DNA of 57,855 nucleotides, taken from contig CACYTF010000013.1 in the NCBI GenBank assembly GCA_902777335.1, positions 1-57,855 of the forward strand. The letters are read 5' to 3'. Positions within the stretch are counted from its first letter, which is position 1. The number at the start of each line of letters is the position of its first letter. This document shows, one piece after another, positions 14,761 through 23,465 of this stretch. Origin of the DNA: an uncultured Eubacteriales bacterium. Lineage in GTDB: Bacteria; Bacillota; Clostridia; Christensenellales; Aristaeellaceae. The translations under genes were made by a program, and so were the position numbers. Below the pieces are notes generated by a model. That model was given only the letters and a program-made list of their open reading frames with translations. It had not been told where the DNA came from and made no database searches.

Positions 14761-16506
14761 ATGAGCTTGAAAAAACGGAAGATCGCGCTGGCGACCGCGT
14801 GTGTGTTCATACTGCTCGCCGTGATCTATGCCATAACGGCCAACAACGCCTACCGGCGGGATTACGAACAGGCGATCACCAAGGCGGAGCTCACCGCCAG
14901 GGTGTACACGGGGGAGTTTGAAAGGGATTTCTACCAGGGCATATCCCTGACGAAGGCCCTGGAGGACGTGATCATCGGCGGCAGGGGCGAGGTCCATAAT
15001 TTTTCGGTCATCGCCGAAAACCTGATGGAGCCCTACATCAGCAGCATACAGATCGCGCCGGGCGGCGTGGTGACGGACATCTACCCGATGAAGGGCAATG
15101 AGGCCGGCCTGATCGATCTGATGAACGACCCCGTGCGCGGGCCGGTGGCCGCCTATGGCATCGAGCATGACGTCATCACGATGCAGGGCCCCTTTGAGCT
15201 GAAGCAGGGGGGCTCGGGCATCGCCGTGCGCGACCCGGTGTTTCTGACGGATGAAGATGGAAACCGGTCCTTCTGGGGCTTTGCCATCGCGATCATCAAG
15301 GCCCCGGAGATCTTCCAGTTTGATTTTGAATCGCTGGAATCCTTTGGTTACGACTACCGACTGTCCACCACAATATCCCCGATCAGCGACGAATACAAGG
15401 TGGTCACCGCCTCGGCGGACACGCTGATCCAGCCGGTGGAGGCGACCTTTCAGGCGGGTGAATGCACCTGGAAGCTGGAAGTGGCGCGAAAAGGGGGCTG
15501 GAGCATCAGCCGCGAGAGCATGATCACCAGCATCGTCGGCGGCATGTTCGTGCTGCTCCTGACGGTCACGTTCGCCGTGCTGCTGGTGGTCAGTTCGCAG
15601 CGCAGGCAGCTGCGCGTGATGGCGCAGACGGACCCGCTGACGGGGCTCATGAACAGAAAGGGCCGGGTCGAGCGCATAGACAGATTGTTGAAGACGAATC
15701 CGAAGAGCGCCGTCACGGAGGTGTTTTTGGACATCGACGACTTCAAGATCATCAACGATCTGTACGGACACGACATCGGGGACGAGGCGCTGAAGAACCT
15801 GGCGAACAATCTGCTGAAGGCTTTCGAGGGCGAGGCCGTGGTCTCCCGCACCGGCGGGGACGAATTCGGCGTGTTTATCCCCGGCAGGACGGCGGAGGAG
15901 GCGGAGCCGCTGATCCATGCGGCCTCCGCGATGGATCAGACCTTCACGACCAACCAGGGAAAGACCTATACCTACACCATTTCGATGGGGTATTCCGACT
16001 ACCCGGCCCAGGCCAAATCGAGAGAGGAGCTGGCCCGGAACGTCGATTGCGCCCTGTACAACGTGAAGCTGAGCGGCAAGCACGGGTGCCAGCGCTTCGT
16101 GCCCGGCATGATCAAAAAGTCAAGGGAGCAGCTGGGCTTTTCGCAGAGCGAGCTTTTGAAGAGCCTGCCCGGCTCCGGCTTCATCTGCCACGCCGAGGAC
16201 CACAGGATACTGTACGCCAACGACGACTTTGTGCGCCTGTTCGACTGCGTCAACCTTGAGGATTTCAACAAATCCACGCTGGGCCTGGTCCGGAACCTGA
16301 TCCACCCCGACGACTATGAACGGGTGATGGCGGAGCAGCGCCAGCGGTTTGCAGGAAAAGAAGACGGAGACCAGATCCGCCTGCGCTTCAGGATCGTCAC
16401 AAAGACCGGCAGCGTCCGGAACATGATCGCGCAGGCGAGGCTGCGCCATCACGATACGTTCGGCGACCTATACTTTGTGACGTGTCTGGACCTGGACGAG
16501 GAGTGA
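14761..16506 (+). CDS. CHASE-GGDEF-PAS diguanylate cyclase, membrane-bound
   Basis: A 581-aa membrane sensor. The N-terminal membrane helix (~8-27) is followed by an extracytoplasmic CHASE domain (VVTDIYPMKGNEAGLIDL, GPFELKQGGSGIAVRDPVF, FWGFAIAI) and a second helix near 255-280. A GGDEF domain opens with DPLTGLMNRKG; FLDIDDFKIINDLYGHDIGD and TGGDEF (GGDEF at ~365) are intact, so cyclase activity is likely. There is no RxxD inhibitory site before GGDEF. Residues ~455-575 form a PAS/PAC module (SGFICHAEDHRILYAND, HPDDYERV) placed after the cyclase. It probably balances the EAL protein encoded just upstream. Confidence 0.9.
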   Translation: MSLKKRKIALATACVFILLAVIYAITANNAYRRDYEQAITKAELTARVYTGEFERDFYQGISLTKALEDVIIGGRGEVHNFSVIAENLMEPYISSIQIAPGGVVTDIYPMKGNEAGLIDLMNDPVRGPVAAYGIEHDVITMQGPFELKQGGSGIAVRDPVFLTDEDGNRSFWGFAIAIIKAPEIFQFDFESLESFGYDYRLSTTISPISDEYKVVTASADTLIQPVEATFQAGECTWKLEVARKGGWSISRESMITSIVGGMFVLLLTVTFAVLLVVSSQRRQLRVMAQTDPLTGLMNRKGRVERIDRLLKTNPKSAVTEVFLDIDDFKIINDLYGHDIGDEALKNLANNLLKAFEGEAVVSRTGGDEFGVFIPGRTAEEAEPLIHAASAMDQTFTTNQGKTYTYTISMGYSDYPAQAKSREELARNVDCALYNVKLSGKHGCQRFVPGMIKKSREQLGFSQSELLKSLPGSGFICHAEDHRILYANDDFVRLFDCVNLEDFNKSTLGLVRNLIHPDDYERVMAEQRQRFAGKEDGDQIRLRFRIVTKTGSVRNMIAQARLRHHDTFGDLYFVTCLDLDEE

Positions 16507-16518
16507 CCGACGGGGCCC

Positions 16519-17238
16519 TCAGGCGGCGGGGGATACGGAATCGCTGTTCACCGGGAAGGTGAAGTAGGTGTCCGGGAAGGGCTCGTCCTTCAGCGTGAAG
16601 TGCCACCATTCCGTGCTCAGCGGCTTGAAGCCGTGCGCCAGCATGGCCTCGCGCAGTAGCATGCGGTTTTCGTACTGCGCGTCGGTGATGTTCTTGTAGT
16701 CCGGGTGGGAGCGCTCGCCGAAGTAGTCGAACGTGCCGCCCATGTCCACCTCCTGCTCGGATGTCATGTCGAACAGCGTCAGGTCGACGGTGCTCCCGCG
16801 GCTGTGGCCGGAGTGCTCGGCGATGTAGCCCTGGGGGAACAGGACGTCCTTCTCCAGCTCCGGATAGAAGTAGGCCTTCATCCGCGTGTCGTCCATATCC
16901 AGCGCCCAGTTCATGAAATGGTTCACGGCCATCTGCGGGCGATAGGCGTCGAAGATCTTGAGCCGATAGCCCCGGGCGACCAGATCGTCGCTCACCGCCC
17001 GAAGCGCTTCGGCGGCTTCCTTCGTCAGAAGCGCCAGCGGCTCCTCGTAGCCGTCGATGCGGTCGCCGACGAAGTTGTAGGTCGAGTAGTAGCGGATCTC
17101 CAGTATGGCGTCGGGCACCGCTTCGCTGAGCAGCACAAAATCGGAGGCGTCGTCCGAGAGGACCACGTCGTCCGCAAGGGCCGCGGGCACGGCGGCGAGG
17201 AAAAGGGCGGTCAGAAGGGCAACAAGGAATCGTTTCAT
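16519..17238 (-). CDS. Exported D-alanyl-D-alanine dipeptidase (VanX/DdpX-like, M15D)
   Basis: A zinc dipeptidase that cleaves D-Ala-D-Ala and may serve peptidoglycan recycling. Of 239 aa, residues 1-~22 are a signal peptide ending LADD. The zinc and catalytic pattern is complete: HSRGSTVDLTLF (His and Asp ligands of the SRGSxxDL motif) and EWWHF (catalytic Glu and third His). DAYRPQMAV carries the conserved Arg of the family. Because it is exported and has no vanH/vanA neighbours, a cell-wall role is more likely than glycopeptide resistance. The start at 17238 follows GGAGGTGCC on the minus strand. The upstream kinase gene reads the same way. Confidence 0.88.
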   Translation of the reverse strand: MKRFLVALLTALFLAAVPAALADDVVLSDDASDFVLLSEAVPDAILEIRYYSTYNFVGDRIDGYEEPLALLTKEAAEALRAVSDDLVARGYRLKIFDAYRPQMAVNHFMNWALDMDDTRMKAYFYPELEKDVLFPQGYIAEHSGHSRGSTVDLTLFDMTSEQEVDMGGTFDYFGERSHPDYKNITDAQYENRMLLREAMLAHGFKPLSTEWWHFTLKDEPFPDTYFTFPVNSDSVSPAA

Positions 17239-17290
17239 GGCAAGGCACCTCCATAGCAGTGTATTTGTGTTTTTCGCGAACAAGCGCGGC

Positions 17291-19542
17291 TTACGGTTTC
17301 GCCGGGAGCAGCCCGGACAGGGTCTTCTTCAGCAGGTCCATGTCCACCGGCTTTGAAAGGTGGGCGTTCATGCCCGCCTGCAGGCACTGGTTCACGTCCT
17401 CCTCAAAGGCGTTGGCCGTCAGGGCGATGATCGGAACGGTCGCCGCGTCCGGCCGGTCCATCTCCCGGATGCTCCGGGAGGCGGCCAGGCCGTCCATCAC
17501 GGGCATCCGCATATCCATCAGTATCGCGTCGTAGTATCCGGCGGCGCTCTGTTCGAACATCTCCGTCGCGCGCTTTCCGTCCTCCGCCCATTCGGAGGCG
17601 ACGCCCTCCATTTCCAGCAGATCCATCAGAATCTCCGCGTTCATCGCCTGATCCTCCGCCACGAGCACGCGCCGGCCTTCCAGCGCCACACTCTGCGCCG
17701 CGGCCTCCGCCGAGCCGGCGGGTGCCTCCGGAAGGTCCGACGGACGGACCCTGCCCAGGGTCACGGTGACCGTGAAGGTGGAACCGCGCCCCTTCTCGCT
17801 CTCAACGTGGATCTCGCCGCCCATCATGTCGACGATGCTCTTGGTGATCGCCATGCCCAGGCCGCTGCCGCCGTAGCGGTTGGTGGTGCGGGTGTCCTCC
17901 TGGGAGAACGCCTCGAAGATGCTCTCGTCGCGCAGCACGATGCTGTTCAGCCCGATGATGGCGTTCATCGGCGTGCGTATCTCATGGCTCATCTGGGACA
18001 GGAACTGAGACTTGGCCCGGTTGGCGCTCTGGGCTTCGTCGGCGGACGCGACGAGCTGCCGGTTGGTCTGCGCCTGCCAGCGGATCAGGCGGTTGATCAG
18101 GGAGACGATGAACCCCAGGCACGCGCCGAACAGCGCCAGGAACACGAGCGTGACGATGACGACGCTTCCGTAGATGTCCCACCAGCGGTTGGCCACCACC
18201 ACGGTAAAGCCGGAGCCGGTCTTTCGGCTGAGGCAGGCGATGAGCTGCGGGGCGTAATCGCGCAGCACCGTCACGCCATCCCGGCTGCAGGCGTCGGCGT
18301 ATTCCGTGTCCTCGACGCTCGTCTGCCTGTCCTCGCCCATCTGATAGGCGCCGCTCGGGTGGTTGATGATGACGCCGTCCGAGTCCACCAGGAAGGCGTA
18401 GCCGTGGCTCGTGTAGCTCTCGCCCAGCACCTGGATCAGCTTGTCGAGGAAAAAGTCGATGCCGAAGATGCAGAGAAACGCCCCGTCCCTTCCGTAGACC
18501 ATGCGGGAGAGCGTGATGCAGTAGGTGCCGGACTGGGCGTCCAGGTACGGGGCGGAGATGCTGAAGCCGTCGGCGGAACGCTCCGTCGCGCGGTACCAGA
18601 GCCGGGTTTCCGGCCGGTAATCCTCGCCCGGCTCCCAGCCGTTGCTCATGATGACCGGGTGCTCGTTGTACGGGTTGGCCAGATAGCAGAGGGAGATGTT
18701 CGAATAGTTGCCGGAGACCTCCGCCAGCCAGTGGACGGCGCTCTCATAGTCGTCCAGAAGCGCCGGCTGGGAGGAGATCACATCCGTGAACATGTTGAGG
18801 ACGCTCTTCTGCTCGGTGACCCATTCGTTCAGCTGGTTTTCATAGGCGTCGGCCTCCCGGTTCATGCGGGAGGTTCCCCAGTTGGTCGAAATGCGGATGC
18901 AGAAGGCCAGCACGATCACCAGGGACATGTCCGTATAGCCCGCGATCAGGCCGCCGGAGGTGACGATCATGGCGGTCTGGCCGCGCCCCTGCGTCATGCG
19001 GAGTATGGATTGCTGCGCCTCGGAGAAGTTCAGGTCCATGCCCACGACGGTTTCGCCGTCGGAGAGCAGCGTCGATACCGTAAAGCACATGCCGCCGCCG
19101 TTCGCGTCCAGGTACGGCTCGCTGATGAAGACCTCTCCCGGACAGTCCTGGGCGCCGATGTACCAGACCCGCTCCGCCGCGTGGAAGCCCTCCGGCGCGT
19201 TGAAGTCCGGCACGATGTGCCAGTCGGCCCCGGCGATGTACACGTTCATGAAGCTGGTGCCGGATTGATATTGTCCCGCTGCCGGTAGAAATACTCCGTG
19301 AGCTTCTCCTGAGGCGCGCCGGATTCCATCAACTGCTCCGCGCCGATCGCCACGCGCAGCACATTCGTCTGCGCCTCGGTGATCGTATCCTGCAAGTCGC
19401 TGCGAATCACGTCCAGCTGGGTATTGCCCAAAGCGTCGCTCTGCGCGCGGTAAAGATTCAGGACCAACGTCGCGTTGATCGCGATGACCGCGAGTATCGC
19501 CAGCGCGAAGGCGATCAATATTCTGCTCTGCTTGCGGTACAA
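17291..19542 (-). pseudogene. Hybrid histidine kinase, chimeric, frameshifted and with deleted ATPase core
   Basis: N-terminal transmembrane helix and Cache-like sensor (RSDLQDTITEAQTNVLRVAI) are in one frame; a one-base loss near 19267 shifts to the frame carrying SGTSFMNVYIAGADWH. At about 18918 the first sensor (GLIAGYTDMSLV) runs straight into the first helix of a second Cache sensor (IVLAFCIRISTNWG), as if two kinases were fused. The H box SHEIRTPMN is intact, but at about 17921 the text jumps from GLNSIVLRDES to IFEAFSQEDT, omitting roughly 100 residues that normally hold the N and G1 ATP-binding boxes. GSGLGMA and an intact receiver (ILMDMRMPVMDG) follow. TTG at 19542 behind GAGAGGATC is the likely start; an ATG lies at 19590. 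Confidence 0.75.
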
Positions 19543-19588
19543 GTGATCTGATCCTCTCTCGACGTACTTCGTATCTGTATCGAGATTC

Positions 19589-19618
19589 ATTATGCCGCAA
19601 AAGACCCATGATTGTCAA
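19589..19618 (-). promoter_or_regulatory. Promoter of the decayed kinase gene
   Basis: On the minus strand TTGACA (19618-19613), 18-nt spacer, CATAAT (19594-19589). It overlaps the ATG at 19590, supporting the downstream TTG start at 19542. Confidence 0.55.
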
Positions 19619-19632
19619 TTTAAATTTCTCAG

Positions 19633-19661
19633 TTGCTACGAATAACATCCTGTGTTATAAT
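19633..19661 (+). promoter_or_regulatory. Extended -10 promoter of the GGDEF gene
   Basis: TTGCTA (19633-19638), 17-nt spacer, TGTTATAAT ending at 19661. It diverges from the kinase promoter. Confidence 0.65.
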
Positions 19662-19692
19662 TGGGTCAAGAACCGAGCGGAGATGGTGCGAT

Positions 19693-21429
19693 ATGTTTGA
19701 TTCCGGCCTCCTGGAGGTGCTGATTGCCTCGGACGATCACCGCCTGCTCTCGGCCAACGCCGAAGCCTGGTGGCTCGCGCAAAACGACGTGTTTGTCCCG
19801 GTGGAATCCTTTTTGACGGAGGAGAGCCGCGGGGAATTCCTGCGCTGCCTGGAGACGGGCAATCACGCGTGGTTTCTGACCCGTTTTCAGAAGATGCCCG
19901 AGGAGCCGTATCTGACGCGCATCATGCCCCAGGAAGCCGGGCAGGCGGACGGCGCGATGATCCGCGTGGTGCTCTGCCGGCTGGATCAGCTGATGGACAG
20001 CTTCCGGCGGCAGGACCGCGCGCTGAGCACCTACGACACCATGCTCTCCCTGCACGAGGATCTGTTCTTTGAGTACACCCGCTCCGAGGATACCGTCACC
20101 CTGTACAACACCGAACAGAGCGCCTATGCCGGCGGCGCCATGAAGCTGAGCGATTTCCGCGACGCGCTGGCCGCCCGCTGCGACGCGGAGCACCTGCCCG
20201 CCCTGGATGAACTGATCGCGAACCTGCGCGGCGGCACGCCCCGCTTCCGCATCGACATCGCGCAAAACCTGTTCAATGACGACCAGGGGATACAGGCCGT
20301 GCAGTGCCGGTACGTCACCACCCATCGCAACAGCGACCAGACCGGCCTGATCGGGCTGATCCACCCCATGCGCACCCGGGGGGCGCAGGAGCGCGAGATC
20401 GCCTACGACGCCCTGACCGGCGTCATCAGCAAGGAGCACATCACCCGCATGGCCCAGGACAGGATCGACCGGCAGCACGCCGAGCGCACGGCCGTGGCCG
20501 TTCTGGACGTGGATTACTTCAAGCACGTGAACGACAACTTCGGCCATCAGTACGGAGACGAGCTGCTTCGCAGGGTCGCCGGCGTCATCGAGACGGAGAT
20601 CAAGGACGGGGGCGCCGTCGGCCGGATCGGCGGAGACGAGTTCATGATACTGTTCTACCATGTGGAGAACGAGACCGCGCTGCGCGCCTACCTCCGCAGC
20701 ATCAAGGGCGTCATCGGCGCCGCCCTGCCCGGCACCACCGTCTCCATCGGCGCCGCGGTCTATCCGGACGCCGCCGGGTGCTACAGCGACCTGTTCCTCG
20801 TGGCGGACTACTGCCTGTATCTGGCCAAGGAGAAGGGCCGCAACCGCTACATCATCCACACCCCCGGAAAGCACCCGCTGCTGGCGCAGATCAAGGCGGA
20901 GCAGTCCGGCGGCGAGCGGAACCTGGTGCGCGGGCGGGACGATTTGCCCCTGGGAGACGCGCTGATCCAGATGCAGTACATGGTGCGCTACGGGAAGCGC
21001 CCGCCGCTGGACACGCTGGTCAACGAGTTTGCGGTGCGCGCCGTCGTGCCGCTGCTCTCCCTCTGGCGCTGCCGGGATAAGCGCCTCGTGACGGCCGGCG
21101 GCAAGGAGAAGCGGGACGTGGACGCCCTGCAGGCGTTCCTTGCGGACCATGCGCCGGAGGAATTGGAGATCCCCCGCTACATGAAGGACGGCATGACCAT
21201 CGTGCACACGGTGGATAAGAAGGAAGAGGGCTACCCCGAGCTTCGGGACGCGCTGCTGATTCATCACATCATGTCCTACATCTACATCCCCTTCCGGGAC
21301 AGCTCCGCGGAGCGCTACGCGCTGATCCTGGCCACCGTCAACCGAAAGGTCTTCTGGAACGAGGAGCACCTGAAGTACTACCGCATATTCGCGGACATGC
21401 TCTCAGGCATGCCCGGGCTGGCCCCGTAA
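19693..21429 (+). CDS. Cytoplasmic GGDEF diguanylate cyclase with flanking sensor domains
   Basis: A 578-aa protein without membrane segments. Residues ~1-115 and ~115-235 look like two degenerate PAS-type modules. A GGDEF domain follows (~240-400: YDALTGVISKEHI, VLDVDYFKHVNDNFGHQYGD, RIGGDEFMIL) with intact catalytic signature and no RxxD inhibitory site. The last ~160 residues (LGDALIQMQYMVRYG ... YIPFRDSSAERYALILATVN) resemble a GAF-like fold. It should make c-di-GMP in response to an unknown cytoplasmic cue. Start ATG at 19693 follows CGGAGATG. It ends at a strong bidirectional terminator. Confidence 0.88.
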   Translation: MFDSGLLEVLIASDDHRLLSANAEAWWLAQNDVFVPVESFLTEESRGEFLRCLETGNHAWFLTRFQKMPEEPYLTRIMPQEAGQADGAMIRVVLCRLDQLMDSFRRQDRALSTYDTMLSLHEDLFFEYTRSEDTVTLYNTEQSAYAGGAMKLSDFRDALAARCDAEHLPALDELIANLRGGTPRFRIDIAQNLFNDDQGIQAVQCRYVTTHRNSDQTGLIGLIHPMRTRGAQEREIAYDALTGVISKEHITRMAQDRIDRQHAERTAVAVLDVDYFKHVNDNFGHQYGDELLRRVAGVIETEIKDGGAVGRIGGDEFMILFYHVENETALRAYLRSIKGVIGAALPGTTVSIGAAVYPDAAGCYSDLFLVADYCLYLAKEKGRNRYIIHTPGKHPLLAQIKAEQSGGERNLVRGRDDLPLGDALIQMQYMVRYGKRPPLDTLVNEFAVRAVVPLLSLWRCRDKRLVTAGGKEKRDVDALQAFLADHAPEELEIPRYMKDGMTIVHTVDKKEEGYPELRDALLIHHIMSYIYIPFRDSSAERYALILATVNRKVFWNEEHLKYYRIFADMLSGMPGLAP

Positions 21430-21436
21430 ATCCCGG

Positions 21437-21481
21437 AAACGCGAATCCCTCCGGCAGATTGGACCGGAGGGATTCGCGTTT
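21437..21481. terminator. Bidirectional terminator, 18-bp perfect stem
   Basis: AAACGCGAATCCCTCCGG (21437-21454) pairs exactly with 21464-21481 around a 9-nt loop. It separates the convergent GGDEF and redoxin genes. Confidence 0.8.
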
Positions 21482-21497
21482 CTGTGATGAAATGTCC

Positions 21498-22262
21498 TTA
21501 CTCCTTCGTGACCTCGATGATCACCCATTCGCCCGAGCCGTCGCATACGGCCTCGTAGGCGGCGTCGTAGCCGTATCCCTCCGGCACGCTCTGGATGTGC
21601 AGGCTGTATCGCGCCGGCTTGCCGGTGAAGCTGATGACGCCGTCCGCGTCCGAGGTGTACAGCCGGCAGGCAGTGTCGCAGAACTGCACCACCGCGCCCG
21701 GCACCGGCTCGCCGTCCTTATCGCATACGTACACGTTGAAGACCCCGGGGGCCGTACCGTCGTAGCGCTCGCTCAGATAGTAGTCGATGAGCCCCCGGAA
21801 CTGCGCCTCGGTGGCGAACGCGCCCAGCTGGAAGTACCCGATGATCCCGCGCTTGTCGACGATCAGCGTGGTGGGATACCCTTCCAGCTGAACGTAATCC
21901 GCGATGTCCGTGCCCAGCCCCATCGGGAAGGACAGGCCGAGCTCCGCCTTGTAGTCGGCGATCATCTCGAGGGTGTCGTCGGGGTTGCCGCTCACCGCGA
22001 CGATCTCCATGCGGTCGGCATGATCCTGATAGACGCGCTCCATCTCCGGAAATTCCGCCCTGCAGGGCGGGCACCAGGAGGCGAATATGTTCAGGACCAC
22101 CACGTCCTTTGCCTGGAGAAGCTCGGAGACGGACACGGTGCCGCCGTCGGTGGTGCCAAACGAGAACTCAGGCAGGGCCTGGCCCACGAGGGGGTTGACC
22201 TCGGCGACGGCCCCTGCGGCCATCAGGGCAAAACAGAGCAGAACGATAAGCAGCTTTTTCAC
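21498..22262 (-). CDS. Exported TlpA-like thiol-disulfide oxidoreductase with C-terminal beta-sandwich
   Basis: A 254-aa secreted protein. After a signal peptide (KKLLIVLLCFALMAAGAVAE) comes a TlpA/ResA-type thioredoxin fold (~25-165) with active site ASWCPPC, the cis-Pro segment LEGYPTTLIVDKRG and an opening GTTDGGTVSVSELL. The last ~75 residues (VYVCDKDGEPVPGAVVQFCD ... DADGVISFTGKPARYSLHI) look like a carboxypeptidase-regulatory/Cna-B-like sandwich that could dock to the wall or a partner. It likely reduces or forms disulfides outside the membrane. GTG at 22262 with AGGTG upstream is preferred; an ATG four codons earlier (22274) lacks a ribosome site. Confidence 0.85.
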   Translation of the reverse strand: MKKLLIVLLCFALMAAGAVAEVNPLVGQALPEFSFGTTDGGTVSVSELLQAKDVVVLNIFASWCPPCRAEFPEMERVYQDHADRMEIVAVSGNPDDTLEMIADYKAELGLSFPMGLGTDIADYVQLEGYPTTLIVDKRGIIGYFQLGAFATEAQFRGLIDYYLSERYDGTAPGVFNVYVCDKDGEPVPGAVVQFCDTACRLYTSDADGVISFTGKPARYSLHIQSVPEGYGYDAAYEAVCDGSGEWVIIEVTKE

Positions 22263-22353
22263 GGTGCACCTCATATTATTTTTACACGTATTATACCCGG
22301 TATCGCATCGGTATGTCAATGGCAGCGGGCCAGTTTCCCGGCTGTCCCGGGAT

Positions 22354-22797
22354 TCATTCTGCCTCGTGTTCCTTCCGGTACTGGCCCAGCAGGCCGTCGT
22401 ACCGCCTGCCCGCGACGCGGAAGTAGAGCTCGAACCCCAGCGTCATCGCCGCGAACACGGCCAGCGCGATTCCCAGGAACAGCAGCCACGCGCCGGGTCT
22501 GGAGGCGGGGAACCAGCCGAACGCCACGGCGATGACCGTCAAAAGCGGCACGTACATCACGCCGAACAGCAGCAGCCTGCGGGTGTAGCGCATGTTCCGG
22601 ATGATGTTGTCGGTGAAGCACAGGTACTGTACGAACGTGCCCGTCATCGACAGCAGCAGCATCGCGAATATCGCCGTCGCCTCGATCTGCTTTTCGCCCA
22701 TCAGCAGGGCGATCACCACATAGATCAGTATGGCCCCGGTAAAGGCCAGGCAGACCCCGGTCTTCCACTCCAATACGCACTTCATGAACTTCTTCAT
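22354..22797 (-). CDS. DUF3021 four-helix membrane protein
   Basis: A 147-aa protein with four predicted membrane helices (approximately 13-32, 40-60, 75-95, 103-122). The pattern and its place right behind a LytTR gene fit DUF3021, a family that usually accompanies LytTR regulators and may inhibit or anchor them at the membrane. The start at 22797 uses AAGGAGG located inside the end of the LytTR gene, so the two are translationally coupled. No catalytic residues are visible. Confidence 0.8.
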   Translation of the reverse strand: MKKFMKCVLEWKTGVCLAFTGAILIYVVIALLMGEKQIEATAIFAMLLLSMTGTFVQYLCFTDNIIRNMRYTRRLLLFGVMYVPLLTVIAVAFGWFPASRPGAWLLFLGIALAVFAAMTLGFELYFRVAGRRYDGLLGQYRKEHEAE

Positions 22798-22799
22798 CT

Positions 22800-23249
22800 T
22801 CACGACCTCCTTGTCGGCGTCAGTTTTTGACGGATCAGCGGGGCGTACTGTCGGGACACGCATTGGCGTTCGCCGTTCTCCAGCGTCAGCGTCAGCCGCC
22901 CGCCGAAATCCGGGTGGATGGACTGTATCGCCCTGAAATTGACGACCGTTGCCTTGGATATGCGCAAAAAATCCGCGCCGCCCAGCTTTTCCTCGATCTC
23001 GTACAGCCGCAGCGGGCACTCGTAGACGGCGCCCCGCGTGTAGCAGAACGTGCGCTTGTCCACGCTCTCAAAGTAGAGGATGGACTTGGCGTCCAGCAGG
23101 TGCCAATCGCCGTCCAGTATGCCGGTCACCTTTTGCTCCTGGACCCGCAGCATGGCCACGATGCGCAGTATGTCCTCGTCGATGGCCGGGCATCGAATCG
23201 TGATCTCCGGCGACTTCAGGGCGGGATCCTGCTCGATCTCAACTCTCAT
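22800..23249 (-). CDS. LytTR-type DNA-binding regulator
   Basis: A 149-aa transcription factor without a receiver domain. The N-terminal ~45 residues are variable. The LytTR domain (~50-147) contains KSILYFESVDKRTFCYT, YEIEEKLGGADFLRISKATVVNF, and the closing VSRQYAPLIRQKL, all typical of LytTR domains that bind direct repeats in promoters. It lies in an operon with DUF3021. Autoregulation of the pair is common in this arrangement and is inferred here. AGGAGGAACG precedes the ATG. Confidence 0.88.
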   Translation of the reverse strand: MRVEIEQDPALKSPEITIRCPAIDEDILRIVAMLRVQEQKVTGILDGDWHLLDAKSILYFESVDKRTFCYTRGAVYECPLRLYEIEEKLGGADFLRISKATVVNFRAIQSIHPDFGGRLTLTLENGERQCVSRQYAPLIRQKLTPTRRS

Positions 23250-23277
23250 TCGCGTTCCTCCTCTCGTGCACGGGATC

Positions 23278-23305
23278 ATTATAGAAAAAAACGCCGGGCA
23301 AATCA
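23278..23305 (-). promoter_or_regulatory. Promoter of the LytTR-DUF3021 operon
   Basis: Minus strand: TTGATT (23305-23300), 16-nt spacer, TATAAT (23283-23278), 29 bp upstream of the ATG. Confidence 0.55.
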
Positions 23306-23396
23306 ATGGGATTTGCACCAAGCGGTCGATAATGACGACCAAGCTGCGCTTTTGGGCGCGGGCGGCCTGTCCGGCCATGTTTTCAGCCTTTCTCCG

Positions 23397-23425
23397 TTGC
23401 CCTCGGCGAAGGCATGTGCTATAAT
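23397..23425 (+). promoter_or_regulatory. Extended -10 promoter of the DUF362 operon
   Basis: TTGCCC (23397-23402), 17-nt spacer, TGCTATAAT ending at 23425. Confidence 0.6.
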
Positions 23426-23465
23426 GAGAAGGAATCCATATTCTGGTTTTGCGAAGCGGGTATTG

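Noticed and set aside
16519..17238. VanX of a glycopeptide-resistance operon
   Set aside because: The protein is exported and has no vanH, ligase or two-component genes beside it; a wall-recycling role fits better.
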